Assembly (NCBI GenBank): GCA_958295955.1 | Contig: OY282420.1 | Span: 1,192,435 to 1,256,434, forward strand | Length of the DNA: 64,000 nucleotides | From: an uncultured Bryobacterales bacterium | GTDB lineage: Bacteria; Acidobacteriota; Terriglobia; Bryobacterales; UBA6623 | Direction of reading: 5' to 3' | Part shown: one piece after another, positions 34,810 to 43,145 of the stretch | Numbering within the stretch: the stretch's first letter is position 1 | How the letters are laid out: each line of letters starts with the position of its first letter | Position numbers and translations under genes: made by a program | The notes under the pieces: generated by a model | Seen by the model: only the letters and a program-made list of their open reading frames with translations | Database searches by the model: none | What the model was told of the DNA's origin: nothing

Positions 34810-35967
34810 ATCTCGAACGCAACGACCGTCTCGCGCCGCAGCTTCCTGGGCCGGAGCGCCGCTCTGCTGGGAACGGCCGCGGCCGTCCGCCCGGCGCCGG
34901 CCGCAAAAGGAACCGCCGTTGCGCCCATCGCCTTTGCGCACATCGCCGTGCGCGCCCGCGATCTCGACAAGACGCTCGACTGGTACAAGAAAGTCCTGGG
35001 CATTCGCCTGTCGCTGCGCACCGGCAGAGGCGCCTTCGCTACCTACGACGAGGAGCACCACCGCATCTCGTTCTTTTCCCGTCCGCGCATGGGCGCCCTG
35101 CCGGCCGACCTCGGCGGGTTCGAGCGCATGGCCTTCGGCTACGCTGCGCGCGAAGACCTGAGCTACGTTTACCGGCGCTTGAAGGCCAACGGCATTCTCC
35201 CTTACCGCGCCGCCGAATACGGCCCGATCACCGCGCTGTATTACCGCGACCCGAGCGGACTGAACATCGAATTATCCGTCGCTTCGCCGGCCACGCCCGA
35301 GGAACTCTACGAATACTGCGCCGACGGCTGCGTCATCGACGGTGCGCGAACCCGCGGAATCGACGCGGAGCGCCTGCTGGGGCGGGGCGCCGCAGTCGCT
35401 GCGGGTGCGCCGGCGCGCAAGCCGTCCGCGCCTACGCACACGGTGCTGAAGACCGCCCGGTTCGAGCAAATGATCGAGTGGTACCGCACGGTCTTCCCGG
35501 CGCGCGTTCAGTTCCAAAACGACCGCGTCTGCTTCCTTTCCTACGCCGCGGACCGCAAGCCGACGGCGATCGTGCGCCAAACGCAAGTGACCGCCCCCGG
35601 CCCGACCTACGGTTTCGACCACTACGCCTTTGAATACGCCACGATGCGCGACCTCGCCGTCAACGTTTACGCCCGGCTCAAGGAGCAAGGGATTCTACCC
35701 TACTGGACGACCAACCACGGCATGACCACTTCGTTCTACTACGCCGACCCCGACCTCAACCGCATCGAGCTGCAAGTGGACAATTTCCGCACGAAGAAGG
35801 AGTGCATGGACTACATCGAGGGCCCGGACTTCGCCCGCAACTTCATCGGCATCGACGTCAACCCGGACGACCTCGCAGCGATGGTCGAAGGCGGCGCTTC
35901 TTACGAAGAGATGCACCGCCGCGTCGAAGGCCCGCGCACGACGCCGGTACCCTCGCCCTACCGCTGA
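34810..35967 (+). CDS. Tat-exported protein with two VOC (glyoxalase-fold) domains
   Basis: The protein of about 385 residues has a twin-arginine signal (V-S-R-R-S-F-L-G-R-S-A-A-L-L-G). Two vicinal-oxygen-chelate domains follow, starting near F-A-H-I-A-V-R-A-R-D-L (about residue 45) and T-H-T-V-L-K-T-A-R-F-E (about 210). They close with Y-Y-R-D-P-S-G-L-N-I-E-L and Y-Y-A-D-P-D-L-N-R-I-E-L, so each offers one His and one Glu metal ligand. This is the layout of extradiol dioxygenases such as biphenyl-2,3-diol dioxygenase. The likely start is the unusual codon ATC 34810: AGGAGG lies 9 nt before it and the -10 lies downstream of the only in-frame ATG. The substrate is unknown. Confidence 0.75.
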   Translation: MSNATTVSRRSFLGRSAALLGTAAAVRPAPAAKGTAVAPIAFAHIAVRARDLDKTLDWYKKVLGIRLSLRTGRGAFATYDEEHHRISFFSRPRMGALPADLGGFERMAFGYAAREDLSYVYRRLKANGILPYRAAEYGPITALYYRDPSGLNIELSVASPATPEELYEYCADGCVIDGARTRGIDAERLLGRGAAVAAGAPARKPSAPTHTVLKTARFEQMIEWYRTVFPARVQFQNDRVCFLSYAADRKPTAIVRQTQVTAPGPTYGFDHYAFEYATMRDLAVNVYARLKEQGILPYWTTNHGMTTSFYYADPDLNRIELQVDNFRTKKECMDYIEGPDFARNFIGIDVNPDDLAAMVEGGASYEEMHRRVEGPRTTPVPSPYR

Positions 35968-35992
35968 CCGGCCGCCACTGAGCGGCATCGCG

Positions 35993-37618
35993 CTACCCCA
36001 GCAACAAATCGCCGTACTTCTCGCGCAAGGCCGACTTCTTGAACTTGCCCACGGACGTTTTCGGCAACTCGTCCAGAAACAGGTAGTCGTCCGGCAGCCA
36101 GAACTTGGCGAACTTGGGCGCCAAATAGCGCGTCAATTCTTCCTTCGCCGGCGTTTCGCCCGCCTTGAGCACGACCGCCGCCAGCGGCCGCTCGTCCCAC
36201 TTGGGATGCCGCCCGGCGAACACGGCCGCCTCGCGCACGAGCGGATGCGCCATCAGCGCGTTTTCCAACTCCACGCTGCTGATCCACTCGCCGCCGGACT
36301 TGATCACGTCCTTCGCCCGGTCGGCGATGCGCACGCAGCCCTCCGCGTCGATGGCTACGATGTCGCCGGTCTTGAACCAGCCATCGGGCGTAAAGCGGTC
36401 TTGCTGCTCGTCGTTGTCGTAGTAGCGCCCGGCAACCCACGGGCCGCGCACTTCAAGCTCGCCCAAGCTCTTGCCGTCCCAGGCGAGAACGCGGCCCGCG
36501 TCGTCCACGTGGCGCGTATCGACAAATGGAACCGCGTAGCCCTGCGTCGCGCGCGCCTCGAGCCGCCGTTCGCGGCTCCAGCCCTGCATGTGGCGCTTGA
36601 CGCGGGACAGCGTGCCCAGCGGGTTCGTCTCGGTCATGCCCCATGCCTGCACCACGCGGACGCCGTGGCGCTGCTCGAAGCGGTCGATCATCGCCTGCGG
36701 GACCGCCGAGCCGCCGACTATGGTCGTGCGCAAGGCCGAAAGGTCCCACCGGCCGGGGTTTTCATCGAGCGCGGCCAGGATGCCGCCCCAGATCGTCGGC
36801 ACCCCGGCGGCGACCGTGAGGCGCTCGGCGGCCATCAGGTCGAGCAGCGGCTCGGGCCGCAGGTCGCGCTCGGGGAAAATCAGCGAAGCCCCGGTCATCG
36901 CCGCGCAGAAGGGGATGCCCCAGGCGTTGGCGTGAAACATCGGCACGACGACCAGAATGCGGTCGTTTTCGCAAATGCCCAGCGAGTCCGTCATGCAGGC
37001 GGCGAGCGTGTGCAGCACGGTCGAGCGGTGGCTGTAAACGACGCCCTTGGGGCGCCCGGTGGTGCCCGACGTGTAGCACATCGCCGCCCCCTGCCGCTCG
37101 TCGATCGGCGGGCCGTCGAAAACGTCCGATTCGGCTTCCAGCAGCGCTTCGTAGTCCCGGCAGCCCTGCGGCGCGGGCTCGTCGTCGGCGATGACGATGA
37201 CCTCGCGGATGCCGCCGGCCGCGCCCTTGAACCGTTCGTACAGCGGCAGCAGGCTGCTATCGACGATCAGCACGCTGTCGCCCGCGTGGTTGGCGATGTA
37301 ACCCAGATCGGTCGGGTGCAGGCGCAGGTTCAGCGTGTGCAGGATGCCGCCCGCGGCGGGCACGGCGGCGTACGCCTCGAAATGCCGGTAGTGGTTCCAG
37401 CAAAGCGTGGCGACGCGGTCGCCGGACTTGACGCCGAGCCGCGAGAGGGCGTTGGCCAGCCGCCGGACGCGGCGCCAATAATCGCCGTAAGCATAGCGGT
37501 GAACCGAGCCGTCGAGCCGCCGCGTGACGATATCGTTGCGCGCGAAAAACGTCCCTCCGCGCGCGAACAGCGCCGTCAGCGTCAGCGGGCAATCATCCAT
37601 CATCGTGCCGGGGATCAT
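35993..37618 (-). CDS. Acyl-CoA synthetase (AMP-forming), medium/long-chain type
   Basis: The 541-residue cytoplasmic or membrane-associated enzyme activates a carboxylic acid to its CoA thioester through an acyl-adenylate. The P-loop Y-T-S-G-T-T-G-R-P-K-G is intact. W-G-M-T-E-T-N-P-L and the hinge Y-x-x-x-x-G-W-F-K-T-G-D motif are present, and the catalytic Lys is in T-S-V-G-K-F-K-K near the C-terminus. Similarity is closest to AlkK/FadD-like ligases for medium- or long-chain fatty acids. ATG 37618 is chosen; the open frame further upstream overlaps nadB and is unrelated. A 98-nt gap separates it from nadB on the same strand. Confidence 0.9.
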   Translation of the reverse strand: MIPGTMMDDCPLTLTALFARGGTFFARNDIVTRRLDGSVHRYAYGDYWRRVRRLANALSRLGVKSGDRVATLCWNHYRHFEAYAAVPAAGGILHTLNLRLHPTDLGYIANHAGDSVLIVDSSLLPLYERFKGAAGGIREVIVIADDEPAPQGCRDYEALLEAESDVFDGPPIDERQGAAMCYTSGTTGRPKGVVYSHRSTVLHTLAACMTDSLGICENDRILVVVPMFHANAWGIPFCAAMTGASLIFPERDLRPEPLLDLMAAERLTVAAGVPTIWGGILAALDENPGRWDLSALRTTIVGGSAVPQAMIDRFEQRHGVRVVQAWGMTETNPLGTLSRVKRHMQGWSRERRLEARATQGYAVPFVDTRHVDDAGRVLAWDGKSLGELEVRGPWVAGRYYDNDEQQDRFTPDGWFKTGDIVAIDAEGCVRIADRAKDVIKSGGEWISSVELENALMAHPLVREAAVFAGRHPKWDERPLAAVVLKAGETPAKEELTRYLAPKFAKFWLPDDYLFLDELPKTSVGKFKKSALREKYGDLLLG

Positions 37619-37716
37619 GGTCTTTTCCACAAGAAAGCGGCGGCGCGGCGCGCCTCCCAATTTATCAGGGTCCGCGGCGGCCTTGCCGCGCGCCGCCGCG
37701 GCCGCGCAAACGGCGC

Positions 37717-39288
37717 CTATGCGACGTCGGTAAATTCGATTTCTCGGCCCCGCCTGATCTGCGAGTGCTTCTGGAACTCCGCCCGCGGCTCGGGAAAATC
37801 GGCGCGGAAGTGGCCGCCTCGGCTTTCCTTGCGGGCCAGCGCGCAACGGGTAATCAGGCGGATGACCTGGAAGAGGTTGTCGGTCTCGAATCCGCTGCGG
37901 CTGTTGCGCGCAAGCCCCTTCTCGAACGCCGGCGAGATGCGGTTGAGCTCGTCGAGCCCCGCGCGCAGCCCTTCGCCGGAGCGCTCGATGCCGGCGTAGC
38001 GCCAGGCCAGGCGGCGCAGGTCGGAAACCGCGTTGGCCGGCAGCGGGCCGGCCGGCAGCCGCGCGCCGAGGGCGGGACGGCGCAGCGGGTCGGCGGCGTG
38101 GCGGCGCATCGTCTCGCCCGCCCGCGCTCCGAAGACCAGCCCTTCGAGCAGGGAGTTGCTGGCCAGCCGGTTCGCCCCGTGAACGCCGGCGCAGGCCGTC
38201 TCCCCCGCCGCGTACAGCCGGGGAATCGTCGTCGCCCCGCGGTCGTCCGTCCTGACGCCGCCCATCGCATAATGCGCCGCCGGGTGTACGGGCGCCGGAT
38301 GCGCTTCGAGATCGACCCCGTAATGCCGGCACGTTTCGTAAATGCGCGGGAAGCGCCGGGCGACGAAGCCGGGCGCGAGGTGCGTCAGGTCGAGATACGC
38401 GGGACCCTTGCGGATACGGTGCAATTCGCTGACGATCGCCCGCGAAACGACGTCGCGCGGGGCCAACTCTTCCCGGTCGTGATAGCGCGACATGAAACGC
38501 TCCATGTCGGCGTTGCGCAGCACCGCTCCCTCGCCGCGCAGCGCTTCCGACAACAGAAAGCGCGGCGCGCCTTCGAGATATAGGGCCGTGGGATGAAACT
38601 GCACCATCTCGATATCGGCGACGGCGGCGCCGGCGCGGTAAGCCATCGCCACGCCGTCGCCGGTGGCCACGTCGGGGTTCGTGGTCTCGCGGTAAACGCG
38701 GCCGAGGCCGCCCGTGGCCAACAGCACGGCGCGGGCATAGACGGGAACCAACTCCCGCGACTCCTCGCGCCAGGCCACCGCGCCGCAGACCTCGCCGTGC
38801 TCGACGAGCAGATCGACCACGGCCGAAAAGCTCTGCGAGGAAACGTTTTCAATCGACCGCGCCTTGTTGAACAGCGCGCGCGCGATCTCGCGGCCCGTCG
38901 AGTCGCCGTCGGCGTGCAGCACCCGATTGACGCTATGCGCCCCCTCGCAGGTAAACGACAGCTTGCCGCCGTCGGTATCGAATTCGGCGCCCCAATCGAT
39001 CAGCCGCTGAATCCGTTCGGGGCCTTCTGCAACGAGCGTGCGCACGGCCTGCGTGTCGCAGAGGCCGGCCCCGGCCTGCAGCGTGTCCTTCTCGTGGAGG
39101 CTGACGCGGTCATCGTCGCTCAACGCCACGGCAATGCCGCCCTGCGCGTACTCCGAGGCCGATTCGGTCAGCCGATCTTTGGTGAGGATCAGCACCCGGC
39201 CCGCTGCGGCGACCTCGATCGCCGCGCTCAGGCCGGCGACGCCCGCCCCGATAATCAGAAAGTCGGTTTCCATTGGCCGCACTCCCAT
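37717..39288 (-). CDS. nadB: L-aspartate oxidase
   Basis: NadB oxidises L-aspartate to iminoaspartate with FAD, the first step of de novo NAD synthesis in the cytoplasm. The 523-residue protein has the FAD-binding G-A-G-V-A-G-L-S-A-A. It also carries S-E-Y-A-Q-G-G-I-A-V-A-L, H-P-A-A-H-Y-A-M-G-G-V and G-A-N-R-L-A-S-N-S-L-L-E-G-L-V-F-G, which separate NadB from the related succinate dehydrogenase flavoproteins. The C-terminal helical domain is complete. ATG at residue 6 (M-E-T-D) is an alternative start. NadA and NadC are not in the window. Confidence 0.95.
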   Translation of the reverse strand: MGVRPMETDFLIIGAGVAGLSAAIEVAAAGRVLILTKDRLTESASEYAQGGIAVALSDDDRVSLHEKDTLQAGAGLCDTQAVRTLVAEGPERIQRLIDWGAEFDTDGGKLSFTCEGAHSVNRVLHADGDSTGREIARALFNKARSIENVSSQSFSAVVDLLVEHGEVCGAVAWREESRELVPVYARAVLLATGGLGRVYRETTNPDVATGDGVAMAYRAGAAVADIEMVQFHPTALYLEGAPRFLLSEALRGEGAVLRNADMERFMSRYHDREELAPRDVVSRAIVSELHRIRKGPAYLDLTHLAPGFVARRFPRIYETCRHYGVDLEAHPAPVHPAAHYAMGGVRTDDRGATTIPRLYAAGETACAGVHGANRLASNSLLEGLVFGARAGETMRRHAADPLRRPALGARLPAGPLPANAVSDLRRLAWRYAGIERSGEGLRAGLDELNRISPAFEKGLARNSRSGFETDNLFQVIRLITRCALARKESRGGHFRADFPEPRAEFQKHSQIRRGREIEFTDVA

Positions 39289-39323
39289 CCTAGCCCGGCA
39301 GGCGGCGGGCGTTGCCGAACCGC

Positions 39324-39329
39324 TAAAAT
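39324..39329 (+). promoter_or_regulatory. -10-like TAAAAT before the AroE-family gene
   Basis: TAAAAT ends 9 nt before ATG 39339 and no Shine-Dalgarno lies between them, which predicts a leaderless mRNA. Confidence 0.45.
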
Positions 39330-39338
39330 AGCGGGGCT

Positions 39339-40214
39339 ATGCCTGCTGACTACAAGCACGAACTGGTGGGCGTGTTCGGGCAGCCCGTCGCCGAGAATCC
39401 GACCGGCGTTATGCAGGAAGCCGGTTTTGCCGCCGCGGGATTGAACTGGCGCTATCTCAACTTCGAGATTCCGCCCGAAAAGCTGGGCGAAGCCATGAAG
39501 GCGCTGCGCGTGCTGGGCATGAGGGGCATCAACCTGACCATCCCGCACAAGGTGGCGGTAATCGACCACCTCGACGAACTTTCGCCCGAAGCCCGCGCGA
39601 TCGGCGCGGTCAACACCGTGCGCATCGCGGACGGCAAGCTCATCGGCGAAAACACCGACGGCAAGGGCTTCGTGCGCGGCATGCGCTTGGACCGCGGGTT
39701 CGATCCGGCGGGCAAGCGCGCGGTCATGCTCGGCGCCGGCGGCGCGGCCCGCGCGGTGGGGACGGAGTTGCTCCTCGCCGGGGTTTGCGAACTGGTGGCG
39801 GTCAACCGCTCGATCGAGCGCGGCGAAAAGACGGTCCGCGACCTCAGGGCGGTCTGCGCGGGGGGCGGCGCGGTTCGTTTCGAGCCCTGGCGCGGAACTT
39901 ACGCCGCGCCGGCCTGGGCCGACCTGTTCGTGAACTGCACGTCGATCGGGCTTTATCCCCATGTCGAGGCGATGCCCGACGTCGATTTGAGCCGGGCCAA
40001 GCCTGACATGCTGGTCGTGGACGCCGTGTTCAATCCGCCGGAAACCCGGCTGCTGGCCGCGGCGAAAAAGCGCGGCCTACCGACCCTCGACGGCCTGTCG
40101 ATGCTGGTCTGCCAAGGAGTCATCGCCTTCAAGATGTGGACCGGTCGAGACCCGGACGAAGCGGCGATGAAGCAGGCGCTGCGGGAAGCCCTTTTTGCAG
40201 CGGATAGCGGATAG
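39339..40214 (+). CDS. Shikimate dehydrogenase-family protein (AroE-like) with altered substrate motif
   Basis: The 291-residue protein has the AroE fold: the catalytic Lys71 in I-N-L-T-I-P-H-K, the conserved Asp in G-E-N-T-D-G-K-G-F, the nucleotide loop G-A-G-G-A-A-R-A and N-R-S for NADP. However, the N-terminal shikimate-binding H-S-x-S-P motif is replaced by V-F-G-Q-P-V-A-E-N-P-T-G, so both usual substrate serines are missing. It could still be the cell's shikimate dehydrogenase, since such sequences are often annotated so, or act on quinate or another hydroxy acid. No other aro genes are nearby. The last codons include two GCGGATA heptamers. Confidence 0.8.
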   Translation: MPADYKHELVGVFGQPVAENPTGVMQEAGFAAAGLNWRYLNFEIPPEKLGEAMKALRVLGMRGINLTIPHKVAVIDHLDELSPEARAIGAVNTVRIADGKLIGENTDGKGFVRGMRLDRGFDPAGKRAVMLGAGGAARAVGTELLLAGVCELVAVNRSIERGEKTVRDLRAVCAGGGAVRFEPWRGTYAAPAWADLFVNCTSIGLYPHVEAMPDVDLSRAKPDMLVVDAVFNPPETRLLAAAKKRGLPTLDGLSMLVCQGVIAFKMWTGRDPDEAAMKQALREALFAADSG

Positions 40215-40222
40215 CAAAGAGT

Positions 40223-40939
40223 CTAACGCCCGCCGCCGCGGGACCGCCGGGGGCCGGCCGGCCCCCGGGATCCCCGGGGACCGCCCTGCCGACCGCCGCG
40301 GAATCCTTGCGGACCGCCGCGGCCGGCGCCGCGCTGGAATTGCCGCCGGTTCCCCTGCCGGCGGAAGTTCGGCGGGCCGGCGAAACCGCGCCCGCCGCGA
40401 AACGCCTGCCCGCGGAAACCGAAACCAGCCGGCCCGCGGAAGCCGCCGCGGCCGTCGGCGGCGCTCCGTCCGCCTCGGTCGGGCCGGGCGATCAGACCCA
40501 ACTCGCGGGCCTGCTCAAGAGCCCGGCGGGACGCCCGATCGCCTTCCATATCCTCCAGTTTTGCCGTCTGCTCTGCGCTCAAAACCGCCCGCGCCTTCTC
40601 GCGCAGCTCGTCTTGTTTCGCCCGGGCTTCTTTGCCGGCGGCTTGCGTTGCGACCATCAGACGGCCGACAACGGCGGAGTCAGGATTTTCCTTGCGCATT
40701 TCTTCCCGGAGCTTTTCTCCGTTCTCGCGCGCCGTTTGAAAAATCTCGCGAACCTCGTCACGGTTGGCGCGCCGAATATCGTCGATCTCGGAGCGCTGCT
40801 CAGCGCTGAGGTCGATCGCCTCCCTGAGCGTCTGCTGTTCGCGCTCCCCGCGCCGGCGGTCGTCCCGTTGGCCGCGCTGCGCGAGCAGCGTACCCGAAGC
40901 GAGAACGACGGCTACCGTCAGAACAATCCATTTGCGCAT
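40223..40939 (-). CDS. Exported Spy/CpxP-like protein with an Arg/Gly-rich tail
   Basis: The 238-residue protein has a signal peptide (cleavage after L-L-A, about residue 20). A charged helical middle (about 25-150) carries repeats of the L-S-A-E-Q kind (D-L-S-A-E-Q-R-S-E-I, V-L-S-A-E-Q-T-A-K-L), as in Spy/CpxP/LTXXQ periplasmic chaperones. The last about 85 residues are low-complexity R-G-G, F-R-G and G-P repeats, strongly basic and disordered. Such tails bind nucleic acid or polyanions in eukaryotes; an exported version is unusual and may bind anionic glycans or extracellular DNA. It is convergent with the AroE-like gene (8-nt gap). Confidence 0.7.
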   Translation of the reverse strand: MRKWIVLTVAVVLASGTLLAQRGQRDDRRRGEREQQTLREAIDLSAEQRSEIDDIRRANRDEVREIFQTARENGEKLREEMRKENPDSAVVGRLMVATQAAGKEARAKQDELREKARAVLSAEQTAKLEDMEGDRASRRALEQARELGLIARPDRGGRSAADGRGGFRGPAGFGFRGQAFRGGRGFAGPPNFRRQGNRRQFQRGAGRGGPQGFRGGRQGGPRGSRGPAGPRRSRGGGR

Positions 40940-41103
40940 GATTCAATTCCTCCCTTGAACTTTCGATCCGCCGGCTTTCGACGGCTGCCGGCCGCCTTCA
41001 TAGGAATTAGACGGCGGCGCCCGCCGCGGGTTATGCAATGCCCGGTAAAGGATTGTTAAGAAACACGCAAATCGTCTTTACAGGCAACTTGAAAGCGCCG
41101 TTT

Positions 41104-41112
41104 TGCGATACT
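41104..41112 (+). promoter_or_regulatory. Extended -10 element before the Tat sulfatase gene
   Basis: TGCGATACT lies 10 nt before ATG 41123 in an otherwise featureless 180-nt gap. It favours ATG 41123 over GTG 41117 and a near-leaderless transcript. Confidence 0.4.
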
Positions 41113-41122
41113 GACCGTGGCA

Positions 41123-42574
41123 ATGGCTGTCATCACGCGAAGACGATTCGTTCAATCCGCCGCGCTCGCGGGCGCCGCGCCGGCGATGATCCCCGGACGC
41201 GCGGCCGATGCGCCGCCGAACGTCCTGTTCGTAACCGTCGATCAGATGCGCGGCGACTGCATGGCGTCGCTGGGGCACCCCAACGCGCGCACGCCGAACC
41301 TCGACCGCATGGCGCGCGAGGGCGTGCTGTGCGCCAACGGGTTCGCGAGCGGCCCGGTTTGCGTCCCGACGCGGAAGTCCTGCTTTGCGGGACTGCACCC
41401 GCACGAGCACGGCTCGTTGACCAACAACGACGGGGAGAAGCTCGATTTCGAGGGAACGCTGCTCGAGTATTTCGCCAAGCGCGGCTACCGTACCGGCTGG
41501 GTCGGCAAGAACCACACCTATGCGAACGAGGCGCTGGAGCGTCTCGACAAAGCCGACATCCGCAGCCGCGAGCCGTTTCGAGCCTACAACGGCTATGTGC
41601 CGCCCCACTGGCACAGCGACGTTTACTGGCCGGAGGAAGACTGCTTTCCCCACGTCAATACCGAGTCCGCGGTCGCCTTTATCGAGCAAGGCCCCGCCAC
41701 GGATCCGTTTTTCCTGCACGTCAGCTATTTCGACCCGCACCCGCCGTATATGGCGCCGGCGCGGTACAGCTCGCGTTACTCGTCCGCCGACATGGCCTTG
41801 CCGGATGAGGTGGCCCCGATAGCCTTGAGCGAGAGGCTCGACCGCTTCTCGCGGGCGATGGGGTTCGATCGACTCGACCGCGAGGACCTGACCGAAACGA
41901 TGCGCTACTACTACGCGCAGATCGAGTGGGGAGTCGACCGCCCGCTGGGGCGCCTGCTGCGCGCCCTCGAAGCGAACGGCATGGCCGACAACACGGTAGT
42001 CGTTCTGACCGCCGATCACGGCGATTTCATGGGCGACTACGGCATGGTGCGCAAGGGCATGTTCCTCTACGATTCGCTGCTGCACGTGCCGATGATCTGG
42101 CGGGCGCCCGGCCGCATTGCAGAAGGACTGCGCGCGGCATCGTTAACGCAATCGGTCGATCTCTTCCCGACTCTGGCGGAGTTGACCGGCGGCGATGTTC
42201 CGCAGGGCCTGTCGGGGCGCAGCATGGCGGCGCATTTGCGCGGCGAAGCCGCAGACGGCCCCGAGCGCGCGATCTTCACCTCGGCCGCTTACGGCGACTT
42301 GGCCGCAGGCGTCTTGCCCGCGGACATGGCTCCCGACGACATCGCTGCGAAGCCGCGGCACACGCGCGTGCTGAGTCCGACGATGCGGCCGCAGCACCGC
42401 ACCAAAATGGCGCGCACCAGGGAATGGAAATTGATCCTCAACGAGACCGAGGCGCCGGAGTTGTACCGCATCGGGGGGCGGCCCCGGGAGCGGGCGAACG
42501 TCGCCGCTGCAAGCGAGCATGCGGCAGTGCGCAAACGGCTCGAACGCCGGCTCGAGCAGTGGTGGCGGTGGTGA
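41123..42574 (+). CDS. Tat-exported sulfatase
   Basis: The 483-residue protein starts with a Tat signal (T-R-R-R-F-V-Q-S-A-A-L-A-G). It has the sulfatase signature C-V-P-T-R-K-S, with Cys80 expected to be converted to formylglycine. T-V-D-Q-M-R and T-A-D-H-G-D-F-M-G-D supply metal ligands. The overall layout recalls choline-sulfatase/heparan-sulfatase-like members, acting on small sulfate esters or glycan sulfates outside the cytoplasm. Tat export of a formylglycine sulfatase implies that the Cys is modified before export. This is the second sulfatase in the window and is unrelated in location to the first. It is convergent with the next gene. Confidence 0.9.
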   Translation: MAVITRRRFVQSAALAGAAPAMIPGRAADAPPNVLFVTVDQMRGDCMASLGHPNARTPNLDRMAREGVLCANGFASGPVCVPTRKSCFAGLHPHEHGSLTNNDGEKLDFEGTLLEYFAKRGYRTGWVGKNHTYANEALERLDKADIRSREPFRAYNGYVPPHWHSDVYWPEEDCFPHVNTESAVAFIEQGPATDPFFLHVSYFDPHPPYMAPARYSSRYSSADMALPDEVAPIALSERLDRFSRAMGFDRLDREDLTETMRYYYAQIEWGVDRPLGRLLRALEANGMADNTVVVLTADHGDFMGDYGMVRKGMFLYDSLLHVPMIWRAPGRIAEGLRAASLTQSVDLFPTLAELTGGDVPQGLSGRSMAAHLRGEAADGPERAIFTSAAYGDLAAGVLPADMAPDDIAAKPRHTRVLSPTMRPQHRTKMARTREWKLILNETEAPELYRIGGRPRERANVAAASEHAAVRKRLERRLEQWWRW

Positions 42575-42580
42575 CGCCGA

Positions 42581-43069
42581 TCAAATGCGGAGATTCGCTC
42601 CGGCGAGAGGCCGGATGCCTTGACGGCCGCAGACGGCGACGCCGGTGTCGCGCAAGGCGTTCAGCAGGTTGAAGAGCAGCGTGTACACGGCCTGCTCGTT
42701 GAGGTTCTGCCTGCCCGGAAGCCGGAACCCGACCGGCAACTCCGTGGAGAGCGAAACGAGCAGGCAATCGCGGGCCGGCTTGCCGCCGTCGTAATAGTTC
42801 GCCAGTAGGAGAGGCGTTTGCAGCACCACGCCGGAATTTCCATCGACGTAAAACTGGCAGCGCGAGAACCACCCCAGGTTCGCCGCGTCGAGCGCGTCGA
42901 AGAGCAGCAACGGTTCGTCGGAGTCTTGCGCGCGCACTTCCAGAACGACGCGGCGCTCTTCCTGCGTGATTTTACACGTGAAGCCGGCTTGCTGGACGAG
43001 TTGCCGAAGAATCTGCCGGTCGGGATCGAGGGCAATCAGTTGCTGTTCGCCTGCCTGAAGAAAACGCAT
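42581..43069 (-). CDS. Hypothetical protein, unrecognised
   Basis: The 162-residue soluble protein starts at ATG 43069 and shows alternating beta strands and two helices, without signal peptide or membrane segment. Segments such as R-R-V-V-L-E-V-R-A-Q-D and L-F-N-L-L-N-A-L-R-D-T-G-V-A-V-C suggest a small alpha/beta fold, perhaps a YbjN-like chaperone fold, but I do not recognise a family. It has six nucleotides between its stop and that of the sulfatase. Codon use is like the flanks. It is probably real because the frame is long and no better overlapping frame exists. Confidence 0.5.
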   Translation of the reverse strand: MRFLQAGEQQLIALDPDRQILRQLVQQAGFTCKITQEERRVVLEVRAQDSDEPLLLFDALDAANLGWFSRCQFYVDGNSGVVLQTPLLLANYYDGGKPARDCLLVSLSTELPVGFRLPGRQNLNEQAVYTLLFNLLNALRDTGVAVCGRQGIRPLAGANLRI

Positions 43070-43145
43070 CGCTACCTTGCATGTTATTACGCCCGGAAGC
43101 GTCAGCGTTTCCGTCCGGGAGCGTCACTGATGCAACGGACAGGCA

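Noticed and set aside
37619..38332. Upstream open frame of the acyl-CoA synthetase
   Set aside because: It overlaps nadB and carries Arg/Pro-rich sequence; ATG 37618 gives the normal N-terminus.
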